The translations under genes were made by a program, and so were the position numbers. The notes under the pieces were generated by a model, which was not told the DNA's origin, made no database searches, and saw nothing but the letters and a program-made list of their open reading frames with translations. 64,000 nucleotides of DNA from Phycisphaerae bacterium (GTDB lineage: Bacteria; Planctomycetota; Phycisphaerae; UBA1845; Fen-1342). The stretch spans positions 1-64,000 of the forward strand of contig JANQFV010000044.1 of NCBI GenBank assembly GCA_028277645.1, given 5' to 3'. Shown here one piece after another: positions 40,079 through 48,825 of the stretch (positions are counted from its first letter, which is position 1; each line of letters starts with the position of its first letter).

Positions 40079-40975
40079 TTATTCGGCTGCATGCGATACA
40101 GTAACGGCGACCACTAGTACTTCGCCGTCATTGAACCCCGGAACGACGCTGATCACGGTGGGTTGGTCGAACGGGACCTGAGTCTGCGCGTCGATCGTGC
40201 GCTCGCTGATGGTGGGCAATTCCACCCGCCAGGCGGCCCCGCTGCCACCACCTTCCGGTCCGGTCGCCCGGTCGAATTCAATGTGCGAGATTCGCCCGTG
40301 TGCTTCGACGGATGTCGCGTCGGCGTCTTGCGGCCCGGCCCCGACGGTAACCGTGAGCTGTAGCCCTGCCACGACCTCGCGCACTTGTGCCGAGTAAGCG
40401 AACACTCCCTCAGCCAGCCGCGGATCCAGATTGGCCAGATAGTGCTCCGCGCGGACCGAGGTCACGGACGTAGCGCGGCGACGGACCACCACGAGTTGAT
40501 GACGAGCGCCGGGGGTCGCGCACTCCGCAGCGCTGCCGACGCGCGGTGCGTCGTCCTGCTCCACGGTGTAGCTGACAATATCGACGACGTACCGCTCGCT
40601 GAACAGCGCGCGGAGGTCCGTTAAGAGCCGCATCAACGTTTCGTGCCCCTGAGAATCCGCGCCGATCATGAAAATGCCGGGCGCTAATTCCTCGTACTCG
40701 GCCAACGCCGTCGGGCCGGCGATGCGGGCGAGAATCGAGCCGCTGGTGGTAGGCTCCGGCGCAGCCCCACGGCCGACTGCAACACCTCCGCGTCCGCCGA
40801 ACATGTGGCCGGCAGTCGATAGCGCTCCCGACACGGCGCCGCCCGCGAACGCCGCATCGAGGTCGCGCAGGTCATAGATGCGGAGCGTGTATTCATCGCC
40901 CTGCTGTGCCTGCACAAACGCGGGGAGCACGACCATTACCACAACCAACAGGGCAATCTTTGCGCGCACATTCAT
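40079..40975 (-). CDS. Secreted protein of unknown function
   Basis: A 298-residue protein starting at the ATG that follows GAAGGAG by six bases. A signal peptide (IALLVVVMVVLPAFVQAQ) is followed by a beta-rich region. It has segments seen in planctomycete secreted proteins of this kind (YTLRIYDLRDLDAAF near the start, YVVDIVSYTVEQDDAPRVGS in the middle, FDQPTVISVVPGFNDGEVLVVAVTV at the end) but no catalytic motif I recognise. The pattern YxLRVYDLRDL recalls the N-terminal part of secretin-associated or TonB-like periplasmic domains, at low confidence. Lies 65 bp downstream of the anti-sigma gene, so it may be an output or partner of that pair. Confidence 0.7.
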   Translation of the reverse strand: MNVRAKIALLVVVMVVLPAFVQAQQGDEYTLRIYDLRDLDAAFAGGAVSGALSTAGHMFGGRGGVAVGRGAAPEPTTSGSILARIAGPTALAEYEELAPGIFMIGADSQGHETLMRLLTDLRALFSERYVVDIVSYTVEQDDAPRVGSAAECATPGARHQLVVVRRRATSVTSVRAEHYLANLDPRLAEGVFAYSAQVREVVAGLQLTVTVGAGPQDADATSVEAHGRISHIEFDRATGPEGGGSGAAWRVELPTISERTIDAQTQVPFDQPTVISVVPGFNDGEVLVVAVTVSHAAE

Positions 40976-41040
40976 TGTCATCTCCTTCACGTTGCTGAAG
41001 TTGTTCGTTGAGTACTCGCTTGGCCAGTAGCCGCCACTAC

Positions 41041-41868
41041 TCAGGATTCAAGGAGCCGGTGCGCTCGCAACATCCGAGATACACCCGGGTCACTACCCAG
41101 CGTGGCCAGCATGTTCGCCACGCACGGCTGTACCGCTGGATCACGCCCCAACTCGCGCAGCCGCGGACACACGACGGCCTCCCACTGTGACTGGCGCGCC
41201 CAGACGCCGCAGGCCCGCACCTGTTCTTCAGGCGGTAGCTGATCGAGCACGCGGCGCAGCGTCGTCGTAGCGCTAAGCCGCGCGCCGATGCGCCGATACG
41301 TTTCAGCACGCTCATCCGCCGACGCAGCCAGCGCCAGCAAGGCAATCTGCTCGATTTGCCCGGCCGAAACAGCTTCGTCCAACGAGAGGCCCGCTACCGA
41401 GCGCACGCCGTCGTCCCCCGCACCGGCCGACCGAGGCGCGATGGTGTCCGCTGATCTGTTCGCGGCGTCCGCGCCTACATCTGCCTGGGGACGCTGCGCT
41501 ACGCCGACCATCAGCACGCGGATCGGCTCGTACGCAGCCGTCGAGCGCCGACCGGCCGGAGTGTCGGTTAAATTCTGGTCCGCTTCTGGCGTACCGAGTG
41601 GATGCAAAGCCGCCAACAGAACAGCTGCAGCTGCCGGTACTAGCAAACGCCAGACGCGTGACCGTTCGAGCAGCGCCACACAAGGTGTCTCCAACAGGGA
41701 CGCGCGCGCCAGCGCGTCGGTTTGCTGAATGCCCAGCAACTCACTGCGCAACGCAGGGTCACGCCGCAATGCAGCACTTACCTCCGCGCGCCGCGCCGGT
41801 GGTAACTCGTCATCGTGGTACAGCTCGAGCTCCAAAAGCTGCGCGTCACGATCACCAATGCAGGTCAT
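41041..41868 (-). CDS. Anti-sigma-factor-like membrane protein
   Basis: A 275-residue protein starting two bases after the ECF sigma gene. The N-terminus (DAQLLELELYHDDELPPARRAEVSAALRRDPALR) resembles the helical sigma-binding region of zinc-less anti-sigma factors; the HxxxCxxC zinc motif is absent. One transmembrane helix follows (about 93-108, LLVPAAAAVLLAALHPLG). The periplasmic part is helical and ends in a TPR-like region. Pairing with a sigma gene makes sequestration of that sigma factor the natural guess. The longer open frame to 42471 overlaps the sigma gene in another frame and is not real. Confidence 0.75.
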   Translation of the reverse strand: MTCIGDRDAQLLELELYHDDELPPARRAEVSAALRRDPALRSELLGIQQTDALARASLLETPCVALLERSRVWRLLVPAAAAVLLAALHPLGTPEADQNLTDTPAGRRSTAAYEPIRVLMVGVAQRPQADVGADAANRSADTIAPRSAGAGDDGVRSVAGLSLDEAVSAGQIEQIALLALAASADERAETYRRIGARLSATTTLRRVLDQLPPEEQVRACGVWARQSQWEAVVCPRLRELGRDPAVQPCVANMLATLGSDPGVSRMLRAHRLLES

Positions 41869-41870
41869 GA

Positions 41871-42380
41871 TTACTCTCCAACGGTCGCACGCACGCGGCG
41901 CCGCGCCAAGTGCAGGTTCGAACGCACGCTCGCCACAGAGCACGCCAACGTCTCCGCGATCTCTTCGTACGGTAGCTCTTCCATCACGCGCAAAACGAAC
42001 ACGGCCCGCTGCTGGGGCGGCAACGCTGCGATCGCAGTTCGCACGGCGTGCAGCTCCTCGCCGCGCTCCGCGTCCCTGGTCGCGCTCTCGCCGCACACGA
42101 ATTTGCTCGCATAGCGCAGCGCCAACCGCGTCCGGCGGAGCCATGATCGCTGACGGTCGATCCACAAGCGCACGAGCGTCGTGCGCAGATAGCCGAAATG
42201 GTCTGCCTTGTCGGGCGCCCGGCTCAGCGCTGCCGCAAGCGCCTGCTGCGTCAAATCTTCCGCCGCGTGTTCGCAACCGCACACTGCGCGGGCCACGCGC
42301 TGCAGGCGCTCGACCGTCGCCGGCCAATCGTGGCCGGCCGCGGTCGGGGGCGGTTCGAATCTCGGCATCGGCAATCCCAT
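41871..42380 (-). CDS. ECF-subfamily RNA polymerase sigma factor
   Basis: A 169-residue sigma-70 family protein of extracytoplasmic-function type. Region 2 has the characteristic CGCEHAAEDLTQQALAAALS and GYLRTTLVRLWIDRQRSWLRR. Region 4 has AIAALPPQQRAVFVLRVMEELPYEEIAETLACSVASVRSNLHLARRRVRA, which is a clear sigma-70 region-4 HTH. It is likely held by the anti-sigma-like protein encoded directly downstream. The start has AGGA close upstream. Signals and regulon unknown. Confidence 0.92.
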   Translation of the reverse strand: MGLPMPRFEPPPTAAGHDWPATVERLQRVARAVCGCEHAAEDLTQQALAAALSRAPDKADHFGYLRTTLVRLWIDRQRSWLRRTRLALRYASKFVCGESATRDAERGEELHAVRTAIAALPPQQRAVFVLRVMEELPYEEIAETLACSVASVRSNLHLARRRVRATVGE

Positions 42381-42593
42381 AATCCTGCACCACAGCCTGG
42401 ATCAGATAGCACCCATAAAGACGCTCGGGCGCGCCGCCTATCAAGTCCGACCGCTCGAGTTCGGCGGACATCGCCCCGCGGCGAGCCGCGCCCCCGATCT
42501 TCGGTAATTGGCCGGGCCGTAACCGCCGATTTCAAGGACTGAGGCGTTGATCCCGCGCCGTGTTCGACCTAAGCTACTTGGATCGTGCGTGAA

Positions 42594-42664
42594 TGGGGAT
42601 TAGTGTAACGGCAGCACGACTGACTCTGGATCAGTTAGTACAGGTTCGAATCCTGTATCCCCAG
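42594..42664 (+). tRNA. tRNA-Gln (anticodon CTG)
   Basis: A complete cloverleaf can be drawn: acceptor TGGGGAT (42594-42600) with ATCCCCA (42657-42663), anticodon arm ACTGA-CTCTGGA-TCAGT (42619-42635) giving anticodon CTG at 42626-42628, and T arm ACAGG-TTCGAAT-CCTGT (42640-42656). Discriminator base is G at 42664. No CCA is encoded. The U1-A72 first pair and G73 are as in other tRNA-Gln. Solitary, no other tRNA nearby. Confidence 0.96.
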
Positions 42665-43071
42665 TTCCGGCCCGCACGACCGACCACGCGCGGCGATCGT
42701 CGAGGCCGTCGGGGGTAAACACCCGGCTGGCCCTCCCTTCCCAAAATACGGGACGGTCCCCGTCGGAGCGCGTAACCTTCTTTCAAACAATGAGTTAGCC
42801 GCGATTCGGCATCGGCTGGAGATGTATTGACGCAATGTGGCCCTGCGATGTATGCTTTGTATTGACCTACTGGTTCGGCAGATTCGTTAAAGGCCGATCC
42901 ATATCCGTGGAGATACGCAGACGGAGCACGCGGTTGCTCCGTTTGACGGTTCGATCCCCGGGCCGGACTGCGTCGGCGTACGTGTCCCCCCCCGCACGTC
43001 CCGACCGCCGGCCCACTTTTTTGCGCTAATCGGCGGGGGCCCCTCCTGGAGCAGAACCCGGCCCGAAGAAC
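42665..43071. other. Non-coding region downstream of tRNA-Gln
   Basis: Apart from the REP-like palindrome at 42743-42763, this 407-bp stretch holds a 7-bp hairpin CGGAGCA-N6-TGCTCCG around 42921-42940 and runs such as eight C residues near 42985. Open frames on both strands lack coding character. A GGTTCGATCCCC string near 42945 imitates a tRNA T loop but its stem does not pair. Confidence 0.4.
42743..42763. repeat. REP-like palindromic element
   Basis: The string ACGGGACGGTCCCCGT (42748-42763), preceded by AAAAT, is an almost perfect palindrome. It resembles the conserved AAAATACGGG(G)AC-N-GTCCCCGT elements known to occur in many copies in genomes carrying REP-associated tyrosine transposases. 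Only this copy was seen in the window, and no such transposase is present here. Identification is by resemblance. Confidence 0.4.
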
Positions 43072-43596
43072 TCACGGACGCTGTACCGCGTCCGGCGGGC
43101 GATGTCCCTGCGCGTCGTAGAGGCTTAGATCGACGTTACGCAGCGTCTTGGTGATGTGTACGATCTGGCCGGCATGACCCGCGAAGTGCTCCACGACGTG
43201 AAAGATCACGACCACGCCGGTAACGGAGTAGCCCTGGATCGTCCGAGGTCGAAGCAACTCCTCGTGCGACAGTCGCAAGACAAGCTCAGCGGCGCCCGTC
43301 ACCGTCTGCTCCAGCGGCCCGAGCAACTCTTCCGCTGCTTGCGATCGTCGCGCGGAGAACTCACCCGGCCGGTCACGATCAAACGGTTCGCCGCCTATCC
43401 CCGTCAGAATCCACTGCCGCACATTACCGTTCAGGTGCAGCAGCAGGTTGGCGACGCTGTTGGTGTTTTCGTTCGTGCGATGCCACAACTCATCCGTCGA
43501 AAGCAGGCGCGCGCAGCGAGCTACCTGCGCGAAGTGTTGTAGCAACTTGTCGTGCGCGTACGTGGTGAACTCGCGGGCGAGATGTTCGGCGGCCAT
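43072..43596 (-). CDS. DinB-like (DUF1572) protein
   Basis: A 174-residue cytosolic four-helix-bundle protein. Metal-ligand histidines are in place: one in the LLLHLNGNVRQWI helix (residue 54) and a pair in the later HVVEHFAGHAGQIVHI helix. The DinB superfamily includes thiol-dependent S-transferases; this DUF1572-type branch is uncharacterised. Strong AAGGGAG lies before the ATG. Single gene, divergent from the TolC-like gene. Confidence 0.88.
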   Translation of the reverse strand: MAAEHLAREFTTYAHDKLLQHFAQVARCARLLSTDELWHRTNENTNSVANLLLHLNGNVRQWILTGIGGEPFDRDRPGEFSARRSQAAEELLGPLEQTVTGAAELVLRLSHEELLRPRTIQGYSVTGVVVIFHVVEHFAGHAGQIVHITKTLRNVDLSLYDAQGHRPPDAVQRP

Positions 43597-43726
43597 CGGC
43601 GAACTCCCTTCTGTGTCGCGCGCGGTCGTTGCGCGCGAGCCGGTTTGACACTGATTTACGGCACACCTATCATCGCAGCTTCATTGAAGACCGACGCGAT
43701 TATGTCTTGGGGGCACTGAGTTTACG

Positions 43727-45610
43727 ATGGCCTACCTGACATTCTCAAGAAAGCGAGCCATGAAGGAAACTGTCGTCTGCACTGCATGCCTGATGGCGAT
43801 GTTGGCTGCCGGCTGCGAGACCGAGTCCACGAGTGTAAACGAATCCGTGGCGGCCTATCGTGATCGGATACTGGCGCGCCACGCCGAGCCGGTCACGCTG
43901 CCGGACGACGCCAAGCACAACACCCCCGTCGTGCAGCCCGTGGCGGCGCAAGGCGCGCTGCCTACGAAGAAGGCGCTGCTTTCCGAACCTGCGGTGGACG
44001 AGCCGCCCGACCCGGCCGCGGTGCTGGCAGAGTTGCCCGACCCCGTCGACGCAGCGGCCGTCTTCAATGCGCGCGTCGAACGGCTCCGCGACGAGCACGC
44101 CAATCGTCAGGACCAGCGCGTCGTGCGCAACTACGAGCGCGTAGTCGAGACTGCGATTGAGTACCTTCAGCGCATCCAGCGCCCCCGGCAGGTGCGGTTG
44201 AGCCTGGCGGAATGTGTGCAGCGCGCCCTGAACCACAACTACGCTATTCGCATCGAGGCGCATAACCCCGCCATCACGCAAACACAAATCGCCGAGGCCG
44301 AGGCGGCCTTCGACGTCGAGTTCTTCCTCGACACGAGCTGGAGCAAGCTCGATCAGGCCACGGCGCAGGCGTTCAACCCGGCCACAAGTGACACCCGCTC
44401 GATTCAGGGCGGATTCCGTAAGTTGCTGCCCAGCGGGATGCAGACGTCAGTGTCGCTCTCACAGTCGCGCTCCCAAAATAACCTGCCGGCCGAGTTTCAG
44501 TCGCTTAATCCTGCCTACAACACGAGCTTAGTCGCCCAACTGCGCCAGCCGCTTTTGCGGAACTTTGGCCTGGATGTGAACCGGGCCCAGATCAACGTCC
44601 GCAAGATCGAGCACGACATCAGCATCGAGACGTTTCAGCAGCGCGTCCGCGATACCCTGCTCGATGTCGAAAACGCCTATTGGCAGTTGGTCTCGATACG
44701 CCGCAGCAGCGCGATCCTGGCGGAGTCTGTGGCCCAGAACTACATCACCTACCGCAACATGGTCGAACGGCTCGAGCACGACGCGACGCAGGTCGAGGTG
44801 GCCAACTCCAAGTCGCGCTGGGAAAGCCGGATGGTCGAATACTACGAGTCCGTCAAGCAGGTACGCGACGCCGAGGACCGCCTCAAAAACCTGCTGAACG
44901 ACCCGGAAATCCTGTTGTCGGCGGACATCGAGATCGTGCCGACCGAGACGCCACTGGTCGCGCCGATCGTGCTGGATCACTTCTCCGAAGTGCGCACCGC
45001 GCTGGATCAACGCAGCGAGATCCGCCAGGCGCGCCTGCAGATCGAATCGGCCCGCATCAACACGATGGTTGCGAAGAATCAGACGCTGCCCCAACTCGAT
45101 CTGACGTTCCAATACGAGATGCAGGGTATCGGCGACACCGGGGACAACTCCTTCGACAACCTGACCACCAATCGCTTCATCTCGTACACCGTCGGCGCCA
45201 ATTTCTCCTACAACTTCGGCGAGCGGGCGGGCCGCGCGGCGTGGCGTCGAGCCCGGCTCCAGGAATCGCAGGCGATCGTTGCCCTGAACCAGGCTACTGA
45301 CGCTATTGTCGAAGAGGTCAACAACGCGATCCGCACGCTGCTGGTGCGCTTCGAACAGGTGCCGCCGCAACTCAGCTCGGTGCAGTCCGCCGAGCGCAAC
45401 CTGCGCGCCTTGCAGGCCCGTACGCAACGGATCGATCCAAACTACCTGCAGACAGAGTTGAGCGCGGTTGAGCAGCTTGCCAACAACCGCAACACGCTGC
45501 TCGGCGTTGTGGTTGGCTACAACACCGGCCTGATCCAGCTCGAGAAGGCGAAGGGCACACTCCTCGATTACAACAACGTCGTTGTGACCGATGCCCAACG
45601 CGACCGCTAA
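43727..45610 (+). CDS. TolC-family outer-membrane efflux lipoprotein
   Basis: A 627-residue protein. The N-terminus carries a lipoprotein signal (CLMAMLAAGC); the ATG at 43760, at the K-rich MKETV, is an alternative start. After a linker of about 130 residues come the two repeated outer-membrane-efflux halves with RLSLAECVQRALNHNYAIRIE, EAAFDVEFFLDTSW, a strand region and long helices (RDTLLDVENAYWQLVSIRRSS; RLEHDATQVEVANSKSRW). It should form a trimeric channel-tunnel through the outer membrane. It overlaps the TMTC-like gene by 20 bp. It is far from the HlyD-type adaptors at 12.8-18.3 kb but could serve them in trans. Confidence 0.92.
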   Translation: MAYLTFSRKRAMKETVVCTACLMAMLAAGCETESTSVNESVAAYRDRILARHAEPVTLPDDAKHNTPVVQPVAAQGALPTKKALLSEPAVDEPPDPAAVLAELPDPVDAAAVFNARVERLRDEHANRQDQRVVRNYERVVETAIEYLQRIQRPRQVRLSLAECVQRALNHNYAIRIEAHNPAITQTQIAEAEAAFDVEFFLDTSWSKLDQATAQAFNPATSDTRSIQGGFRKLLPSGMQTSVSLSQSRSQNNLPAEFQSLNPAYNTSLVAQLRQPLLRNFGLDVNRAQINVRKIEHDISIETFQQRVRDTLLDVENAYWQLVSIRRSSAILAESVAQNYITYRNMVERLEHDATQVEVANSKSRWESRMVEYYESVKQVRDAEDRLKNLLNDPEILLSADIEIVPTETPLVAPIVLDHFSEVRTALDQRSEIRQARLQIESARINTMVAKNQTLPQLDLTFQYEMQGIGDTGDNSFDNLTTNRFISYTVGANFSYNFGERAGRAAWRRARLQESQAIVALNQATDAIVEEVNNAIRTLLVRFEQVPPQLSSVQSAERNLRALQARTQRIDPNYLQTELSAVEQLANNRNTLLGVVVGYNTGLIQLEKAKGTLLDYNNVVVTDAQRDR

Positions 45611-47726
45611 GACGCTGCCCAGCCGGCGGCGGGTGTGGCTGAACCCGTGGGTACCGGTATTGCTGGGGCTGGCCAGCACGCTGCTCAGCCTGGGTAACGG
45701 ATTCGCGTACGACGATCTCGACATGGTCGTCACCAACACGCGGCTGCACTCCCTCTCAGACTGGCAGGGCTTGTGGCTATCCGGCTGGTGGGAGGTCGTC
45801 GGCGCGTCAGAAGACGTCAATCTTCGCCAGGACCCACTCTATCGCCCCTTGACGCTGTTCAGCTTCGCCGTCAATTACGCCATCCACGGGCTGCAACCGT
45901 TCGGCTATCACCTCGTCAATGTACTGCTGCACGGGCTGTGCTGCTGGCTGGTCTGGCGATTCGCGCTGCGCCTGACGGACAGCGCCGAGGTTGCGAGCAT
46001 CGCCGGCGTGCTGTTCGCCATCCACCCCGTACACGTCGAGGCCGTCGCCGGCATAGTAGGCCGAGCGGAAATCCTGGCGGCTCTGTTCCTGCTGCTGGGC
46101 CTCCTGACGATGATGCCATATGCCACCATCGCGCGCGCGGGGCGCGCCGCAGCTGCGGCGCCGCTGTTCCTGCTAGCACTGCTCGCGAAAGAGACGGCGA
46201 TCTGCTACCCGGTGCTCGCAGGATTCGGCCTCGCCTGGTCGGCGCGCGGCCGCCGGCCGGGGTGGCGCTGGTGGCCGATGCACGTGGGCTGCCTGCTCGT
46301 CCCTTTGCTGATCTACTTTCCATTGCGCTGGATGGCCTTGGATAGCAGGTTGTTTCGGGATCAGCCCGGCGTGATCCTGAACCCGCTCGTGCTGGCTGAG
46401 GGGGCTGAGCGTGTGCTCGGCGCGTTCACTGTGCTGGGCTGGTACACGCGCCTGATGCTCGTACCCAGCCAGTTGTCCTGCGACTACGGCCTGGCAGTCA
46501 TCGATCCGCGCACCGGCGTAACCGCCATGGCGCTGCTCGGAGTAATAGCGGCGGTCGCACTGGGCGGTTGTCTGCTGGGCGCATTCGCACGCCAGAAAGG
46601 CTGGCGACGGGTATCCGTGATCGCGGCAATGGCGCTGGCGAGCTATGCGTTGATCTCGAACACGGTTCTGCTCATCGGCGTATCGGTTGCCGAGCGGCTC
46701 ATGTACTGGCCGAGCGTGCCCATTCTGATGCTTGTCGCGCTCGGTATACACGCACTGTGGCAGCACTACTGCCGGGGCAAGGGCGCGCTAGCCAACATTT
46801 CTGGAATCCTACGCGGGCTCGGCGTGGTGCTGGTGCTGCTTCTGACGCTGCGCTGCGCGACGCGCTGCCTGGACTGGGCCAGCACGCTGACCCTGGCCCG
46901 GCACGACGCCCGCCAGTTCCCGCAGAGTGCACACCTCAATCGCGGTTATGCGCAGGAGCTCTTCCGCATCGCCGAACCACTACCCGCTGGCGAGCAGCGT
47001 GAGTCGCTGCTGGCGGAAGCATTGTCTCATGTCAACCTGGCACTAACAACTCATCCGCCGTACGCAGACGCACTCGTCGTCCGCGGACGCCTCCACGCCG
47101 CGACCGGCCAGATCGAAACGGCCCGATCAGACTTCGACGCTGCACTCCAACTTCAGCCAGGAAACGCGGCGGCGATCGTCGCGCGCGCCGAGTTGGAGGG
47201 CAGTGCCGAACAGGTAGATGAACGCCTTCGTATGCTGCGCGAACGCGTCGCCGCTGAGCCCAATAGTGCTCCACTGCGACTGGAATTGGCGAGAATGCTG
47301 CTCGCGCTCGAGCAACCGCGCGCGGCACGCGACGAACTGCTTCGCGCGCAGAAGCTCGCTCCAAACGATGTGGACGTGCTGCGAACGCTGGGGGCGGCGC
47401 AGGCGATGTCCGGCGAGCGCGCGGCCGCCCTGAAGGTGTACGAGCGCGTCGCTGCGCTGAAACCCAACGACTGGGCCGCGCACGCCAACCTAGCCCGACT
47501 GATCGCAGAGCACGATCCGGCCGCCGCGCTGCCGCACGCCGAGCGGGCCTACGAACTCCAGCCGCAGAACGTGCAGGTGTGCGTCAATCTGGCGGAGTTG
47601 TACGACCTGAATGGCAAGACGAGCGCTGCGATTGCCCTGTATCGCCAGGTCGCGGACGGATTAAGCAACGACGATCCGTACCGCGCCGTGATCGAAGCCC
47701 GCATCAGCGAATTGGAGCGCCGCTGA
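45591..47726 (+). CDS. TMTC-like membrane glycosyltransferase with TPR domain
   Basis: A 711-residue protein. The N-terminal two-thirds is a GT-C-type membrane region of about ten helices with the acidic loop AYDDLDMVVTN and YRPLTLFSFAVNYAIHGLQPFGYHLVN. This resembles DUF1736/TMTC proteins, whose animal members are protein O-mannosyltransferases. The C-terminal third is four or more TPRs (NLALTTHPPYADALVVRGRLHAATGQ, ELARMLLALEQPRAARDELL, LKVYERVAALKPNDWAAH, LPHAERAYELQPQNVQVC). The start lies inside the upstream TolC-like gene, so the two are translationally coupled. Sugar and acceptor unknown. Converges with holB (23-bp overlap). Confidence 0.88.
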   Translation: MPNATAKTLPSRRRVWLNPWVPVLLGLASTLLSLGNGFAYDDLDMVVTNTRLHSLSDWQGLWLSGWWEVVGASEDVNLRQDPLYRPLTLFSFAVNYAIHGLQPFGYHLVNVLLHGLCCWLVWRFALRLTDSAEVASIAGVLFAIHPVHVEAVAGIVGRAEILAALFLLLGLLTMMPYATIARAGRAAAAAPLFLLALLAKETAICYPVLAGFGLAWSARGRRPGWRWWPMHVGCLLVPLLIYFPLRWMALDSRLFRDQPGVILNPLVLAEGAERVLGAFTVLGWYTRLMLVPSQLSCDYGLAVIDPRTGVTAMALLGVIAAVALGGCLLGAFARQKGWRRVSVIAAMALASYALISNTVLLIGVSVAERLMYWPSVPILMLVALGIHALWQHYCRGKGALANISGILRGLGVVLVLLLTLRCATRCLDWASTLTLARHDARQFPQSAHLNRGYAQELFRIAEPLPAGEQRESLLAEALSHVNLALTTHPPYADALVVRGRLHAATGQIETARSDFDAALQLQPGNAAAIVARAELEGSAEQVDERLRMLRERVAAEPNSAPLRLELARMLLALEQPRAARDELLRAQKLAPNDVDVLRTLGAAQAMSGERAAALKVYERVAALKPNDWAAHANLARLIAEHDPAAALPHAERAYELQPQNVQVCVNLAELYDLNGKTSAAIALYRQVADGLSNDDPYRAVIEARISELERR

Positions 47727-48825
47727 GCGCTACGCCGAGGTGCTCGCACACGAGCTGGGGGGCCACGTTCCGATCCAGCATCCGTTCGGCCTCGGCAACG
47801 GCTTGCAGCGCTGTATCCGCGTCGGCGGCAGCGGATCCGGAGCGCTCGGCAGCGCGTCGTTGCCCTAGATGACACAGCTCACCGACTCCGACAGAAACCA
47901 CCAGATCATCGCGATAGCGTGCGGCGATCAGCAAGAACACGAGCTTGAGACCCGCGCGCAGTTGATCGGTCGATACTTTGCTGGAACCGCGGCTCTCGTC
48001 CTCCGCGTCGTCATCTTCTGATTCGGCCTGCATCGCCCGCGTAGCCAGCTCGGTGGCGAGTTTGACCAACTCGTTGCCGAACGACTCGACGCCGGCTCTC
48101 GGCAGCGAATCCAGATGCCCGGCAACGCTTTCAGCCGCTGACAGCAAGCCAACCCGATGCCAGCGCAACGCGACACCCAGCCGCCCGTCGGAGAGATACG
48201 CCAGCGTCTGGGCCTCTTCGGCAGACAGCTCTGCCTGTGCGGCAAGCTGCTCCGCAACGAAGCTCGGCGGCAACAGGTTGAACGAGACGTTCTGGCAGCG
48301 CGAACGAATCGTCGGCAACAATCGACTGGACGATGACGTCACCAGTATCAGGCACACCGCGCCGGGCGGCTCCTCGAGCGTCTTCAGCAGCGCGTTCTGC
48401 GCCTCCTCGTTCATGCGCTCGGCGTCGCGAATCAGGAACACGCGACGCGTGCCCTGCGTCGGCTTCATGCCCGCCGGCTCGATCAGGAAATAGCGGATGA
48501 GATCGACGACGAGGTAGAGCCCCTTGCTCGCACGAACAGAGCGCTCCGGGTGCTGCTTGCGCAGCGCGCGGTCGATCAAGTGAAAGTCGGGGTGATTCCC
48601 GCTTGCGAACAGGCGACAGGTGTCACATCCGCCACAAGCATCGTCATCCGGCGCTCGCTCAGCGCCATGGCAAAGCAGCCGGGCGGCCAGCGCTCGGCCG
48701 GTGAGCTCCTTACCCACACCTTCAGGCCCCTCCAGCAAGTACGCGTGGTGCGTGCGGTCGCTCACGAGCGCCCGGCGAATGATCGCCAAAGCGCGATCCT
48801 GATACCGGATGTCACTGAAACGCAT
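47704..48825 (-). CDS. holB: DNA polymerase III, delta-prime subunit
   Basis: A 373-residue clamp-loader subunit starting at MRFSDIRYQDRALAIIRRAL. It contains the RARE-type P loop GPEGVGKE, a zinc module (CGGCDTCRLF), the sensor-like VFLIRDAERMNEEAQNALLKTLEEPP and the SRC motif (TIRSRCQNV). Together with delta and DnaX subunits it loads the sliding clamp encoded by dnaN. Longer in-frame starts lie in the tmk gene and lack family features. It overlaps the end of tmk by 14 bp and is the second gene of that operon. An acidic insertion (ESEDDDAEDESRG) lies near residue 300. Confidence 0.93.
   Translation of the reverse strand: MRFSDIRYQDRALAIIRRALVSDRTHHAYLLEGPEGVGKELTGRALAARLLCHGAERAPDDDACGGCDTCRLFASGNHPDFHLIDRALRKQHPERSVRASKGLYLVVDLIRYFLIEPAGMKPTQGTRRVFLIRDAERMNEEAQNALLKTLEEPPGAVCLILVTSSSSRLLPTIRSRCQNVSFNLLPPSFVAEQLAAQAELSAEEAQTLAYLSDGRLGVALRWHRVGLLSAAESVAGHLDSLPRAGVESFGNELVKLATELATRAMQAESEDDDAEDESRGSSKVSTDQLRAGLKLVFLLIAARYRDDLVVSVGVGELCHLGQRRAAERSGSAAADADTALQAVAEAERMLDRNVAPQLVCEHLGVALSGAPIR

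Noticed and set aside
42896-42990. Possible second tRNA (GGTTCGATCCCC T-loop-like string and a 7-bp hairpin)
   Set aside because: The stem around the T loop does not pair and no acceptor stem can be drawn.
42594-43071. Integration site or genomic island at tRNA-Gln
   Set aside because: No integrase, no direct repeat of the tRNA 3' end and no phage or plasmid gene follows.
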